Positions 7,106 through 14,332 of a stretch of 17,530 bases of DNA are shown in pieces. The stretch covers positions 1 through 17,530 of the forward strand of contig JAFUZI010000016.1 in NCBI GenBank assembly GCA_017476705.1, given 5' to 3'. The notes beneath the pieces were generated by a model. The model had not been told where the DNA came from and made no database searches. It saw only the letters and a program-made list of their open reading frames with translations. The position numbers were made by a program, and so were the translations under genes. Within the stretch, counting starts at the first letter, position 1. The number at the start of each line of letters is the position of its first letter. The DNA comes from Bacilli bacterium. GTDB lineage: Bacteria > Bacillota_I > Bacilli_A > RF39 > UBA660.

Positions 7106-7804
7106 ATGAAAAAGAAGAAAAAAAGGAAAGTTAGAAAAGTAAAAAAAAGAAGCATTAAAATTAGATATGGCAGAGTAGTTCTTGCTTTAATTATTCTTTT
7201 TTTAGTGATATATATATTTAATCAATTTGTTAAATTTCCAATTAAAAATATTTATATTTCTAATAATTCAATATTATCTGATCAACAGATAATAGATATT
7301 GCAGGTCTTACTGATTATCCATCAATTATAACAACAAGCAATTCTATAATTAAAAGAAGATTAGAGAAAAACGTTTATATAAAAAGAGCTAAGGTATATA
7401 AGAAGAAACTTAAAGAAGTATATATTAATGTAGAAGAAAATTATCCATTATTTTATGATTCATCTTTGAAAAAAACAATATTAAAAGATAAAAGTAAAGT
7501 CGATATTGATATATCATCTGCGTTACTTGTAAATTATGTTCCTGATACTATTTATAATAATTTTTTAGATTGTATGTCAAAGATAGATAGAAAGATATTA
7601 TCTAGAATATCTGAGATTAAATATGATCCAAATAGTGTTGATAATGAACGTTTCTTACTTTCAATGAATGATGGTAATTATGTTTATTTAACATTAATAT
7701 ATTTTGAAAAAATAAATAACTATGTAGAAATTCTTAAAAATTTTGAAGAAAAAAAAGGAATTTTATATTTAGATTCTGGAGAGTATTTTCAAGTATATGA
7801 ATAG
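7106..7804 (+). CDS. divIB: Cell-division protein DivIB/FtsQ
   Basis: A 232-residue bitopic membrane protein. The cytoplasmic tail (1-23) is almost entirely Lys/Arg, followed by one transmembrane segment (about 24-41) and a POTRA-like domain starting FPIKNIYISNNSILSDQQII (48-67). A beta-type region with VYINVEENYPLFY (105-117) and a C-terminal YLDSGEYFQVYE tail follow. DivIB bridges DivIC/FtsL and the division peptidoglycan synthase at the septum. Sequence conservation in this family is low; the call rests on topology, the POTRA opening and its place after murG-murB, exactly as in Bacillus. The spacing from murB is 8 bp, with AGGTGAT starting at the murB stop. ftsA/ftsZ do not follow; a lipid kinase gene does. 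Confidence 0.9.
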   Translation: MKKKKKRKVRKVKKRSIKIRYGRVVLALIILFLVIYIFNQFVKFPIKNIYISNNSILSDQQIIDIAGLTDYPSIITTSNSIIKRRLEKNVYIKRAKVYKKKLKEVYINVEENYPLFYDSSLKKTILKDKSKVDIDISSALLVNYVPDTIYNNFLDCMSKIDRKILSRISEIKYDPNSVDNERFLLSMNDGNYVYLTLIYFEKINNYVEILKNFEEKKGILYLDSGEYFQVYE

Positions 7805-7815
7805 GAAGTGATTGA

Positions 7816-8733
7816 ATGAAATCATGCACTTTAATTATTAATCCAAATAGTGGTAGACGTCATAAAAAGATTAATGAAATAAAAATTAAAAATATATTTT
7901 TAAAACATAATTATGATGTTGATATTATATACACTAAATATAGAGGCCATGCTAAGGAAATAGTAAAAAATGCTAATTCTAATTTGGTTGTTTCTATTGG
8001 TGGAGATGGAACATTTAATGAAGTGATGACTGGTAATTTTGAGAGAAAAGAACGTATTTTAATATCACATATTCCACTTGGAACAGCTAATGATATAGGC
8101 GCTATGTATGGATATGAAATATCACTTTATAAGAATATTGAAATATTATTAAATGGTTCTATTAAAGGAATAGACATATGTACAATCAATGGTAATCCTT
8201 TTACTTATGTTGCTGCTTTAGGCAAATTCGCAAATGTATCTTATGATACACCAAGACATCTTAAAAAAAGTTTTGGATATTTAGCGTATTTGATAGAAGG
8301 ATTAAGAGAACTTAAAAAGTCTACTATTAAATATAGCTTAAAATATATAATAGATGGAAAAGAATATAAAATTAATTCGATTTTTATGCTTATTTCAAAT
8401 GCTAATAGAATAGCTGGTATAAATAATTTTTATCATGATATTAAGCTTGATGATGAATTATTTGAGGTTTTATTTTGTACACTTGAAGATAGAAAAGAAA
8501 TTATTAAAAGCTTATACCATTTAAAAAATGGTGATATCAAAACACTTGATGGGTTTAGATTTTATAAAACAAATAATTTAAAAATTATATTTGATAAGCC
8601 AATCGCTAAGGGATGGAGTATTGATGGAGAAGAGCTTCTTGATAAAGAACAGGAGTTTGAAGTAAAAATTATTAAAGATGTAAAAATTTTGTTGCCAAAC
8701 AAAAATATAAAAAAGCTTTTTGTAAAGGAGTAA
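7816..8733 (+). CDS. Diacylglycerol/lipid kinase (DAGKc family)
   Basis: A 305-residue lipid kinase of the DgkB/YegS/BmrU group. The nucleotide-binding half shows INPNSGR (8-14), the GGDGTFNEV loop (62-70) and HIPLGTANDI (85-94), where the usual GTGND motif reads GTAND. The C-terminal beta-sandwich contains ISNANRIAGI and ends in the family's WSIDGEEL motif. The likely reaction is ATP-dependent phosphorylation of diacylglycerol, recycling the lipid released by lipoteichoic acid or glycolipid synthesis back to phosphatidate at the membrane face; the exact lipid is not certain. It follows divIB by 11 bp with GGAAGTGAT before ATG and so probably belongs to the murG transcript. Confidence 0.9.
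   Translation: MKSCTLIINPNSGRRHKKINEIKIKNIFLKHNYDVDIIYTKYRGHAKEIVKNANSNLVVSIGGDGTFNEVMTGNFERKERILISHIPLGTANDIGAMYGYEISLYKNIEILLNGSIKGIDICTINGNPFTYVAALGKFANVSYDTPRHLKKSFGYLAYLIEGLRELKKSTIKYSLKYIIDGKEYKINSIFMLISNANRIAGINNFYHDIKLDDELFEVLFCTLEDRKEIIKSLYHLKNGDIKTLDGFRFYKTNNLKIIFDKPIAKGWSIDGEELLDKEQEFEVKIIKDVKILLPNKNIKKLFVKE
8724..8730 (+). promoter_or_regulatory. Shine-Dalgarno fixing the CmpB-like start at 8739
   Basis: AAAGGAG lies 8 nt before the ATG at 8739 but only 2 nt before the in-frame ATG at 8733, so 8739 is the better start. Confidence 0.7.
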
Positions 8734-8738
8734 TGAAT

Positions 8739-9458
8739 ATGGATTTTAAAGTATTGTTTTTATTATTTATCATATATTCTATTTTAGGATGGGCAATTGA
8801 AGTAGTGGACTGTTATATTTTAAATAATAAATGGGTTAATAGAGGTTTTTTAATAGGACCATATTGTCCTATTTATGGATGTGGAGCAGTATTGATGAGC
8901 TTACTTGTGTCAAATGAGCACGATATCATATCTACATTTTTAAAATGTATGGCTATTTGTTCAATTTTGGAATATTCAACAAGTTATATTATGGAGAAAA
9001 TGTTTCATACAAGATGGTGGGATTATAGTAAAAATAAATTTAATATAAATGGTAGAATTTGTCTTCAAACAATGGTTTTATTTGGATTAGGTGGAATTGT
9101 TGTAATACATCTTGGAACACCAGCATTTATTTTTGATTTAAATCTTTTAAATCCAGTTGCATTTAATATATTATTCTATTTAATATTTATATTGTTTTTT
9201 GCAGATGTAATAGTATCTTATAATATAATTCGAGGATTTAAAAAAGTTACTAATAATATTAAAGAAGATTCAACAGAAGAAATAACTTTAATGGTTAAAA
9301 AGACTTTGAAAGATAAAAATTATTTCTATAAAAGACTTATTATTTCTTTCCCAAATTTTCAAAGTATTGTAAAAAAATATGATAAAAAATTGGAATGTCA
9401 AAAAAAGAAAATTAAGAAAGACAAAGAAAAATTAAAGAAAATGATGAACAGCAGATAA
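8739..9458 (+). CDS. CmpB-type putative ABC transporter permease / multi-pass membrane protein (DUF1113)
   Basis: A multi-pass membrane protein (239 residues from the preferred start) matching the family labelled 'putative ABC transporter permease CmpB' (PF06541). Near the N-terminus, a first helix ending in YSILGWAIEV is followed by NRGFLIGPYCPIYG. In the middle, YIMEKMFHTRWWDYS is followed by FNINGRICL, the most recognisable signature. Four to five hydrophobic segments lie between residues 4 and 165, and a long Lys-rich cytoplasmic tail with coiled-coil character closes the protein. No ATPase partner is next to it, so the transporter label is only a family name and function is unknown. An upstream in-frame ATG at 8733 overlaps the kinase stop but sits too close to AAAGGAG. 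It is last in the murG transcript, ended by the terminator at 9447. Confidence 0.82.
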   Translation: MDFKVLFLLFIIYSILGWAIEVVDCYILNNKWVNRGFLIGPYCPIYGCGAVLMSLLVSNEHDIISTFLKCMAICSILEYSTSYIMEKMFHTRWWDYSKNKFNINGRICLQTMVLFGLGGIVVIHLGTPAFIFDLNLLNPVAFNILFYLIFILFFADVIVSYNIIRGFKKVTNNIKEDSTEEITLMVKKTLKDKNYFYKRLIISFPNFQSIVKKYDKKLECQKKKIKKDKEKLKKMMNSR

Positions 9459-9473
9459 AAATGCTGTTTTTTT
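9447..9473 (+). terminator. Rho-independent terminator of the murG operon
   Basis: A 7-bp stem AACAGCA/TGCTGTT with an 8-nt loop holding the TAA stop of the preceding gene, then a run of seven T (67-73 of 94xx). Confidence 0.8.
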
Positions 9474-9482
9474 AAATATTTA

Positions 9483-9491
9483 TGATAAAAT
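9483..9491 (+). promoter_or_regulatory. Extended -10 promoter for the nfn operon
   Basis: TGATAAAAT fits TGnTAtAAT with one mismatch, 10 nt after the upstream terminator tract. The predicted start is at about 9498, exactly where AGGTGAT begins (9498-9504); the leader is about 10 nt. Confidence 0.55.
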
Positions 9492-9507
9492 TAATATAGG
9501 TGATAGT

Positions 9508-10335
9508 ATGTATAAAGTAGTCAAAAATGATAAAATATCTAATAATATATTTCATATGGTTATAGAAGATAATGGTAAATGTAAAAATTATATACCTGGC
9601 CAATTTGTAATAGTAATGAGTAATATGGATAGTGAGAGAATTCCTCTAACTATATATGATTATGATGCATATTTAAATCAAATACATTTAATATATCAAG
9701 TTGTTGGAGCATCTACATTAGAGTTATCTCGTATAACTGATAATATATTTTCTCTAGTGGGCCCTTTAGGAAATCCATCCGAGATATGCATGAGTCCTGA
9801 GAAATATAAAGATAAAAAAGTATTATATATAGCTGGTGGTGTTGGAATCGCACCAGTATATCCGCAAATAAAGCATTTAAAAGAACAAGGCTTTGATATT
9901 GATTTAATATATGGAGTAAAAAGTAAAGATTTTATAATAATTGATGATAAAATTAAAAGTGTTTGTCGTAATATTTATTATACTTCTGATGATGGATCAA
10001 TAGGCTTTAAAGGTAATGTAGTAGATTATTTAAAAAAAATAAAAGATAACTATAACTATATTGTATGTATAGGGCCAGTTATAATGATGAAGAATGTCTC
10101 AGAATATACAAAAGAGTTAGGTATAAAAACAATCGTTAGTATGAATCCTATAATGGTAGATGGAACTGGTATGTGTGGTGCATGTAGGTGTAAAGTTGAT
10201 GGTAAGACTAAATTTGCATGCATAGATGGTCCTGAATTTGATGGGGCATATATTGATTTTGACATAGCATTAAAACGTATGAATATATATATTGAAGAAG
10301 AAAAAGAAGCAATGAATAGAATGTTGGGTGAATAG
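9508..10335 (+). CDS. nfnA: Small subunit of NfnAB/SudAB-type NAD(P)H:ferredoxin oxidoreductase
   Basis: A 275-residue FNR-type flavoprotein. The FAD domain carries RIPLTIYD (45-52), and NAD binding is through AGGVGIAPVYPQ (109-120). The C-terminal [2Fe-2S] motif reads MVDGTGMCGACRC with Cys223, Cys226 and Cys228, plus Cys238 in KFACIDGPEFDG; Asp218 is close by and may matter, because one aspartate ligand is reported for Nfn small subunits. Paired with the next gene it forms the NfnAB type, which in Clostridium kluyveri and Thermotoga couples NADH and reduced ferredoxin to NADP+ reduction by flavin electron bifurcation. Homologues have also been called sulfide dehydrogenase or ferredoxin:NADP reductase (SudB), and sequence alone does not separate these roles. 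Start: ATG with AGGTGAT. The gap to the next gene is 1 bp. Confidence 0.88.
   Translation: MYKVVKNDKISNNIFHMVIEDNGKCKNYIPGQFVIVMSNMDSERIPLTIYDYDAYLNQIHLIYQVVGASTLELSRITDNIFSLVGPLGNPSEICMSPEKYKDKKVLYIAGGVGIAPVYPQIKHLKEQGFDIDLIYGVKSKDFIIIDDKIKSVCRNIYYTSDDGSIGFKGNVVDYLKKIKDNYNYIVCIGPVIMMKNVSEYTKELGIKTIVSMNPIMVDGTGMCGACRCKVDGKTKFACIDGPEFDGAYIDFDIALKRMNIYIEEEKEAMNRMLGE
10326..10331 (+). promoter_or_regulatory. Shine-Dalgarno fixing the nfnB start at ATG 10337
   Basis: GGGTGA lies 5 nt before ATG 10337. An in-frame GTG at 10328 would lie inside this site, so the longer reading is unlikely. Confidence 0.65.
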
Positions 10336-10336
10336 T

Positions 10337-11686
10337 ATGGATAGAACAGTTATGAGGATACAATCTCCAAGTGAGAGAGTAAATAATTTTAATGAAGTAG
10401 AGTTAGGTTATACTAAAGAAGATGCTATAAAAGAAGCAAGTAGATGTTTAAACTGTAAAAATCCAATGTGCATGAAAGGCTGCCCAGTTGGAATAGAAAT
10501 ACCAAAATTTATAGAAGCTATCAAAAATGATGATATTAATTTAGCTTATGAAATAATAAAAAAATCATCAAATCTACCTAGTATATGTGGTAGAGTTTGC
10601 CCACAAGAATCTCAATGTGAAGGTAAATGTATAAAAGGCTTTAAAGGAGATGCAATTGCAATAGGAGCGTTAGAACGTTATGCTGCAGATCAAGCAAGAT
10701 TAAATAATATAAATAGTGTAGTTAAAAAAGAATCAAATGGTAAAAAGGTTGCTATTATAGGTAGTGGGCCTGCAGGATTATCATGTGCAGGAGAACTTGT
10801 AAAAGAAGGTTTTGATGTTACTATATTTGAGGCACTACATAAAGCAGGTGGAGTATTAATATATGGTATTCCAGAATTTAGGCTTCCAAAAGAAATAGTT
10901 GATAGTGAGATTAAAAGTCTAACTGATATGGGTGTTAAAATCATTTATGATACATTAGTTGGATCAACTATTACATTTGATGAATTAATAAAAAATTTTG
11001 ATTATATATTTATTGCAACAGGCGCAGGCCTTCCTAAATTTATGGAAATAGATGGAGTAGATGCTAACGGGGTATTTTCAGCTAATGAGATTTTAACTCG
11101 TATTAATTTAATGAAATCTTATAAAGAAAATTCAAAAACACCTATTAAAAAAAATGGTACTGCATATGTAATAGGTGGCGGTAATGTTGCTATGGATGCT
11201 GTAAGATGCCTAAAAAGGCTTGGATTTGATGCACATATAATGTATAGAAGAGATATTATAGATATGCCTGCAAGAAAAAGAGAAATAGAACATGCAATGG
11301 AAGAAGGAATTATATTTGATACTCTTCAAAATCCTAAAAAAATAATAACTGATGAATTTAATAATGTAATTGGTATGGAAGTTGTTGATATGGAAGTATC
11401 AGATGTAGTAGATGGCAGACGAAATGTTATTGAAAATGAAAATTTTATTCATTTTAAAGAGTGCGATATGGTAGTAATGGCATTAGGTACTATGCCTAAT
11501 AGTAAAATATTTAAAAATACAAAACTTAATATAGATGATAAAGGATTAATTATAGTAGATGATACTTTAACTAATATAGATAATGTTTATGCTGGAGGAG
11601 ATATAACAACAGGTTCAGCTACAGTTATACTTGCTATGGAGGCTGGTAAAAAAGCAGCATTAAAAATACTTGATTTAAATAATTAA
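10337..11686 (+). CDS. nfnB: Large subunit of NfnAB/SudAB-type oxidoreductase (glutamate synthase small-chain-like)
   Basis: A 449-residue protein of the GltD/NfnB family. The N-terminal ferredoxin-like domain has two cysteine sets, CLNCKNPMCMKGCP (37, 40, 45, 49) and CGRVCPQESQCEGKC (84, 88, 94, 98), expected to hold two [4Fe-4S] clusters. The FAD site starts IIGSGPAGLSCAGE (140-153) and is completed by YAGGDITTGSATVILAMEAG (418-437). The NADP(H) site is VIGGGNVAMDAVR (278-290) with a following YRR (303-305). In NfnAB this subunit carries the bifurcating FAD and meets ferredoxin, while the small subunit handles the other nucleotide. There is no glutamate synthase large chain next door, and the partner is an Nfn small subunit, so glutamate synthase is unlikely. 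ATG 10337 is preferred over GTG 10328 because GGGTGA is well spaced to it. Confidence 0.88.
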   Translation: MDRTVMRIQSPSERVNNFNEVELGYTKEDAIKEASRCLNCKNPMCMKGCPVGIEIPKFIEAIKNDDINLAYEIIKKSSNLPSICGRVCPQESQCEGKCIKGFKGDAIAIGALERYAADQARLNNINSVVKKESNGKKVAIIGSGPAGLSCAGELVKEGFDVTIFEALHKAGGVLIYGIPEFRLPKEIVDSEIKSLTDMGVKIIYDTLVGSTITFDELIKNFDYIFIATGAGLPKFMEIDGVDANGVFSANEILTRINLMKSYKENSKTPIKKNGTAYVIGGGNVAMDAVRCLKRLGFDAHIMYRRDIIDMPARKREIEHAMEEGIIFDTLQNPKKIITDEFNNVIGMEVVDMEVSDVVDGRRNVIENENFIHFKECDMVVMALGTMPNSKIFKNTKLNIDDKGLIIVDDTLTNIDNVYAGGDITTGSATVILAMEAGKKAALKILDLNN

Positions 11687-11689
11687 AAG

Positions 11690-11698
11690 TGATATGAT
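11690..11698 (+). promoter_or_regulatory. Extended -10 promoter for the metallophosphatase gene
   Basis: TGATATGAT fits TGnTATaAT with one mismatch, starting 4 nt after the nfnB stop. The predicted start is near 11705, a leader of about 20 nt. There is no clear -35 and no terminator between nfnB and this gene, so readthrough is also possible. Confidence 0.5.
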
Positions 11699-11721
11699 AA
11701 TGCTCCATTAAAGGAGATGAA

Positions 11722-11730
11722 ATGTTTTGA
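11722..11730 (+). other. Two-codon mini-ORF (ATG TTT TGA) overlapping the phosphatase start
   Basis: AAGGAG (11711-11716) is 5 nt from this ATG and 10 nt from the TTG (11727) of the phosphatase. The mini-ORF's TGA overlaps that TTG. It may be accidental or may set up reinitiation. Confidence 0.35.
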
Positions 11731-12764
11731 GAAAGTTTGTGGTAAGTGATTTACATGGTGATATAAATTCCTATAATGCAATTATGGGTTATTTAGATAA
11801 TATTGCTAAAGAAGAGGAAGTTATATTATATATTAATGGTGACTTGATAGATAGAGGAATATATTCTGTCGATTTACTTTTAGATGTAAAAAAAAGGATT
11901 GAGACAAATAGCCCAGTTAAGATAGTATATCTAGGCGGTGATCATGAATGGGCTATGATAGATTCATATCATATTATGAATAATGATTATAAATATTATC
12001 GTGATAAAAATATAATTAATTATGAGCCAAGTGGACATGAAAAATTTATAAATACATATTGGGCACAATCTTCAATTGGTGGAAGCTTTACAAAATATCA
12101 TATGGAAGATATGCTTTCAATGGATGAGATTGAAGGATTATATCGTTTTGTTAAAAATTTAAAAATATATCAAAAACTTCCTGATATGTTAAATAATAAG
12201 CAAATAGTAATATCTCATGCATCATGTCCTAAAACTGTTTTAGATAATTGTAATTTAACGATTGATTCGGTTAGTAAGGATGTAATGAATTATATTGAAA
12301 AAATGCAAAATAATTATTTTATGAAAGAAATTACTGATAAAGAACAAAGATATTATGATATATTGTGCCTTAGTAAAATCAATCGTACGATTATGGAATA
12401 TGATATAAATGCTAATCCTGGCTCTAGAGATTTTTTTACAATAATAGGTCATACTCCAGTTAATAATAAACTTGGATATGAATATAGCAAAAAAGACAAT
12501 GTAATTAATATAGATGGTGGTAATGCATCATATTGGAGTGGTAATTTAGATTGTGATCATATACCACTTGTTGAGATAGATTCTATCAATAATAGACTTA
12601 TCATTTTAACATTTAATCATAATAATGAAATAATATATGGCACATACTTTAATGGTTCTATTACAAATATGCCTATTAATGATTTAGACCATTATAGAAG
12701 TTATTTAAATAATAATGCAAAGATGTATAAACTTGATTTAGATTTATTTCGTGTACTTAGATAA
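11727..12764 (+). CDS. PPP-type metallophosphatase (serine/threonine phosphatase-like)
   Basis: A 345-residue calcineurin-like phosphoesterase of the PPP class. Metal and phosphate residues are in order: SDLHGD (Asp8, His10), NGDLIDRG (Asp39, Arg43), LGGDHEW (70-75) in the place of GNHE, SHAS (His164), IIGHTP (His242) and INIDGG (Asp263). The GGDHE reading puts Asp72 where the metal-2 and phosphate-contacting Asn is normally found, an unusual substitution. The substrate is unknown; phosphoprotein, diadenosine polyphosphate and cyclic-nucleotide phosphatases all occur in this fold. About 80 residues between 80 and 160 and the last 75 residues lack recognisable motifs. Start is TTG, the only one fitting the conserved N-terminus, preceded by AAGGAG. 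It is monocistronic, with its stop inside the terminator stem. Confidence 0.85.
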   Translation: MRKFVVSDLHGDINSYNAIMGYLDNIAKEEEVILYINGDLIDRGIYSVDLLLDVKKRIETNSPVKIVYLGGDHEWAMIDSYHIMNNDYKYYRDKNIINYEPSGHEKFINTYWAQSSIGGSFTKYHMEDMLSMDEIEGLYRFVKNLKIYQKLPDMLNNKQIVISHASCPKTVLDNCNLTIDSVSKDVMNYIEKMQNNYFMKEITDKEQRYYDILCLSKINRTIMEYDINANPGSRDFFTIIGHTPVNNKLGYEYSKKDNVINIDGGNASYWSGNLDCDHIPLVEIDSINNRLIILTFNHNNEIIYGTYFNGSITNMPINDLDHYRSYLNNNAKMYKLDLDLFRVLR

Positions 12765-12787
12765 TAGTAAAACTATTATCTTTTTTT
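12759..12787 (+). terminator. Rho-independent terminator after the metallophosphatase gene
   Basis: A perfect 10-bp stem AGATAATAGT/ACTATTATCT with a 3-nt loop, followed by seven T. The TAA stop (12762-12764) is in the left arm. Confidence 0.88.
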
Positions 12788-12803
12788 GCGATATTTTGTT
12801 CGC
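12788..12803 (+). promoter_or_regulatory. Candidate LexA (SOS) operator upstream of the Y-family polymerase
   Basis: GCGATATTTTGTTCGC contains a 14-nt CGA-N8-TCG core with a perfect right half GTTCG; the Bacillota LexA box is CGAAC-N4-GTTCG. The left half reads CGATA, two mismatches. It ends about 20 nt before the -10 (12823), overlapping the -35 zone, a good operator position for an SOS-type polymerase operon. The same palindrome followed by five T could alternatively be a weak 4-bp-stem second terminator. Confidence 0.45.
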
Positions 12804-12819
12804 TTTTTAGATAAAATTA

Positions 12820-12828
12820 TGTTATAAT
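12820..12828 (+). promoter_or_regulatory. Extended -10 promoter for the polymerase/YolD operon
   Basis: TGTTATAAT, the same 9-mer as at 428 and 5017-5025. The predicted start near 12835 coincides with GAGGTG (12835-12840), the ribosome site; the leader is about 13 nt. No -35 is apparent. Confidence 0.7.
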
Positions 12829-12847
12829 AATTTAGAGGTGCATAGAT

Positions 12848-14332
12848 ATGAATAAAATATATGTTTGTATAGATTTAAAAAGTTTCTATGCATCAGTAGA
12901 ATGTGTAGATAGATCTCTTGATCCTTTAACTACTAATTTAGTTGTTGCAGATAACTCGAGAACTGAAAAAACTATTTGCCTCGCTGTAACTCCATCTTTA
13001 AAGAAATATGGACTTTCTGGTAGATCTAGATTATTTGAAGTAGTATCTAAAGTTAAAGAGATAAATTGTGAAAGAAAAAAAGGTATATCAGGCAACTTTA
13101 AAGGCTCATCAGTAAATGATTTAGAACTTAAAAATAATAAGTATTTAAAGTTAGATTATATAATAGCTCCACCTCGTATGAAAAGGTATATGCAAGTTAG
13201 TACAGATATATATAATACTTATTTAGAGTTTATATCCAAAGATGATATTTATGTATATTCAATAGATGAAGTATTTATAGATGTAACTAATTATTTAAAA
13301 CTTTATAAATCAACTCCTAGTGAACTTGCAACCAAAATGATAAAAAGAGTATATGAAAAAACAGGAATTACTGCTACTGCAGGAATAGGTACTAATATGT
13401 ATTTAGCTAAAGTTGCTATGGATATAGTTGCTAAACATACAGATGCTAATGAATTTGGGGTAAGAATGGCATCATTAGATGAATTTAGTTATAGAAGATT
13501 ACTTTGGAATCATAGACCATTAACTGATTTTTGGAGAATAGGAAAGGGTATATCAAAAAAATTAGAGCAAAACTTTATGTACACTATGGGTGATATTGCT
13601 AGAAAGTCTTTAACTGATGAAAATTTACTTTTTAAATTGTTTGGTGTTAATGCTGAGCTTATAATAGACCATGCATGGGGCTATGAACCGTGTACCATGC
13701 AAGATATAAAAAGTTTTAAACCAAGTACGAATAGTTTATCATCAGGTCAAGTATTACACGAGCCATATAGTTTTGATAAAGCTAGAACAATTGTAAAAGA
13801 AATGAGTGAGTTACTTTCTCTTGATATGGCAAGTCAAGATTATTTAACAGATTTAATTGTACTTCATGTAGACTATGATATTTCAAATGTTACTAATAAT
13901 TATAATGGTGATGTAAAAAAAGATTATTATGGAAGAATTGTTCCAAAACCTGCTCATGGAACAATAAGAATAGATCATATGACAAAATCGACTGATATAA
14001 TAAGAGATAAAGTGGTAGAACTATATGATAAAATTGTTAATTCTAAATTATTAATTAGAAAATTAAATATAACAGTTTGTAATTTAAAACATACTGGTTC
14101 TATTGAAAAAAGGCCTATATATAAACAATTTGATCTATTTACTAATATAGAAGAAGAAGACAAAAAAATAAAACAATCTTTAAAAAAAGAGAAAAGTGAT
14201 ACTGAAATACAAAATATTCTTTTAAACATTAAGAAAAAATATGGTAAAAATTCTATTTTAAAAGCTATTGATTTATGTGAAGAGGCAACTACTATAGATA
14301 GGAATAATCAAGTGGGAGGTCATAAGGGATGA
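12848..14332 (+). CDS. Y-family DNA polymerase, UvrX/UmuC-like (translesion synthesis)
   Basis: A 494-residue Y-family polymerase close to Bacillus UvrX/YqjW. The palm carries Asp9 in VCIDLKSFYASVE (6-18) and the catalytic pair Asp140-Glu141 in YSIDEVFIDVT. TATAGIGTNMYLAKVAMDI (175-193) is the usual Y-family segment leading to the helix-hairpin region, followed by a little-finger domain. QFDLF at 427-431 is a good sliding-clamp (DnaN) binding motif in a flexible linker. The tail ILLNIKKKYGKNSILKAIDL (457-476) and ATTIDRNNQVGGH is typical of the UvrX subgroup. The expected role is error-prone bypass of DNA lesions. The family is often SOS-controlled, and a LexA-like site lies upstream. It overlaps the YolD gene by ATGA. 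Confidence 0.93.
   Translation: MNKIYVCIDLKSFYASVECVDRSLDPLTTNLVVADNSRTEKTICLAVTPSLKKYGLSGRSRLFEVVSKVKEINCERKKGISGNFKGSSVNDLELKNNKYLKLDYIIAPPRMKRYMQVSTDIYNTYLEFISKDDIYVYSIDEVFIDVTNYLKLYKSTPSELATKMIKRVYEKTGITATAGIGTNMYLAKVAMDIVAKHTDANEFGVRMASLDEFSYRRLLWNHRPLTDFWRIGKGISKKLEQNFMYTMGDIARKSLTDENLLFKLFGVNAELIIDHAWGYEPCTMQDIKSFKPSTNSLSSGQVLHEPYSFDKARTIVKEMSELLSLDMASQDYLTDLIVLHVDYDISNVTNNYNGDVKKDYYGRIVPKPAHGTIRIDHMTKSTDIIRDKVVELYDKIVNSKLLIRKLNITVCNLKHTGSIEKRPIYKQFDLFTNIEEEDKKIKQSLKKEKSDTEIQNILLNIKKKYGKNSILKAIDLCEEATTIDRNNQVGGHKG

Noticed and set aside
10328..10336. GTG start for the nfnB gene, 9 nt upstream
   Set aside because: It lies inside the GGGTGA ribosome site that is well spaced to ATG 10337.
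10056..10944. Antisense open frames inside the nfnA and nfnB genes (10056-10265 and 10690-10944)
   Set aside because: Fully nested in strongly conserved enzyme genes; shadows of codon bias.
12255..12452. Antisense open frame in the metallophosphatase gene
   Set aside because: No Shine-Dalgarno, low complexity, nested in a supported gene.
12886..14229. Antisense open frames inside the polymerase gene (12886-13095 and 13975-14229)
   Set aside because: Nested in conserved Y-family polymerase sequence; no independent support.
2081..14332. Mollicute-type code with TGA as Trp
   Set aside because: TGA ends ireB, murG and the polymerase gene, each overlapping the next start, and Trp is encoded by TGG throughout.
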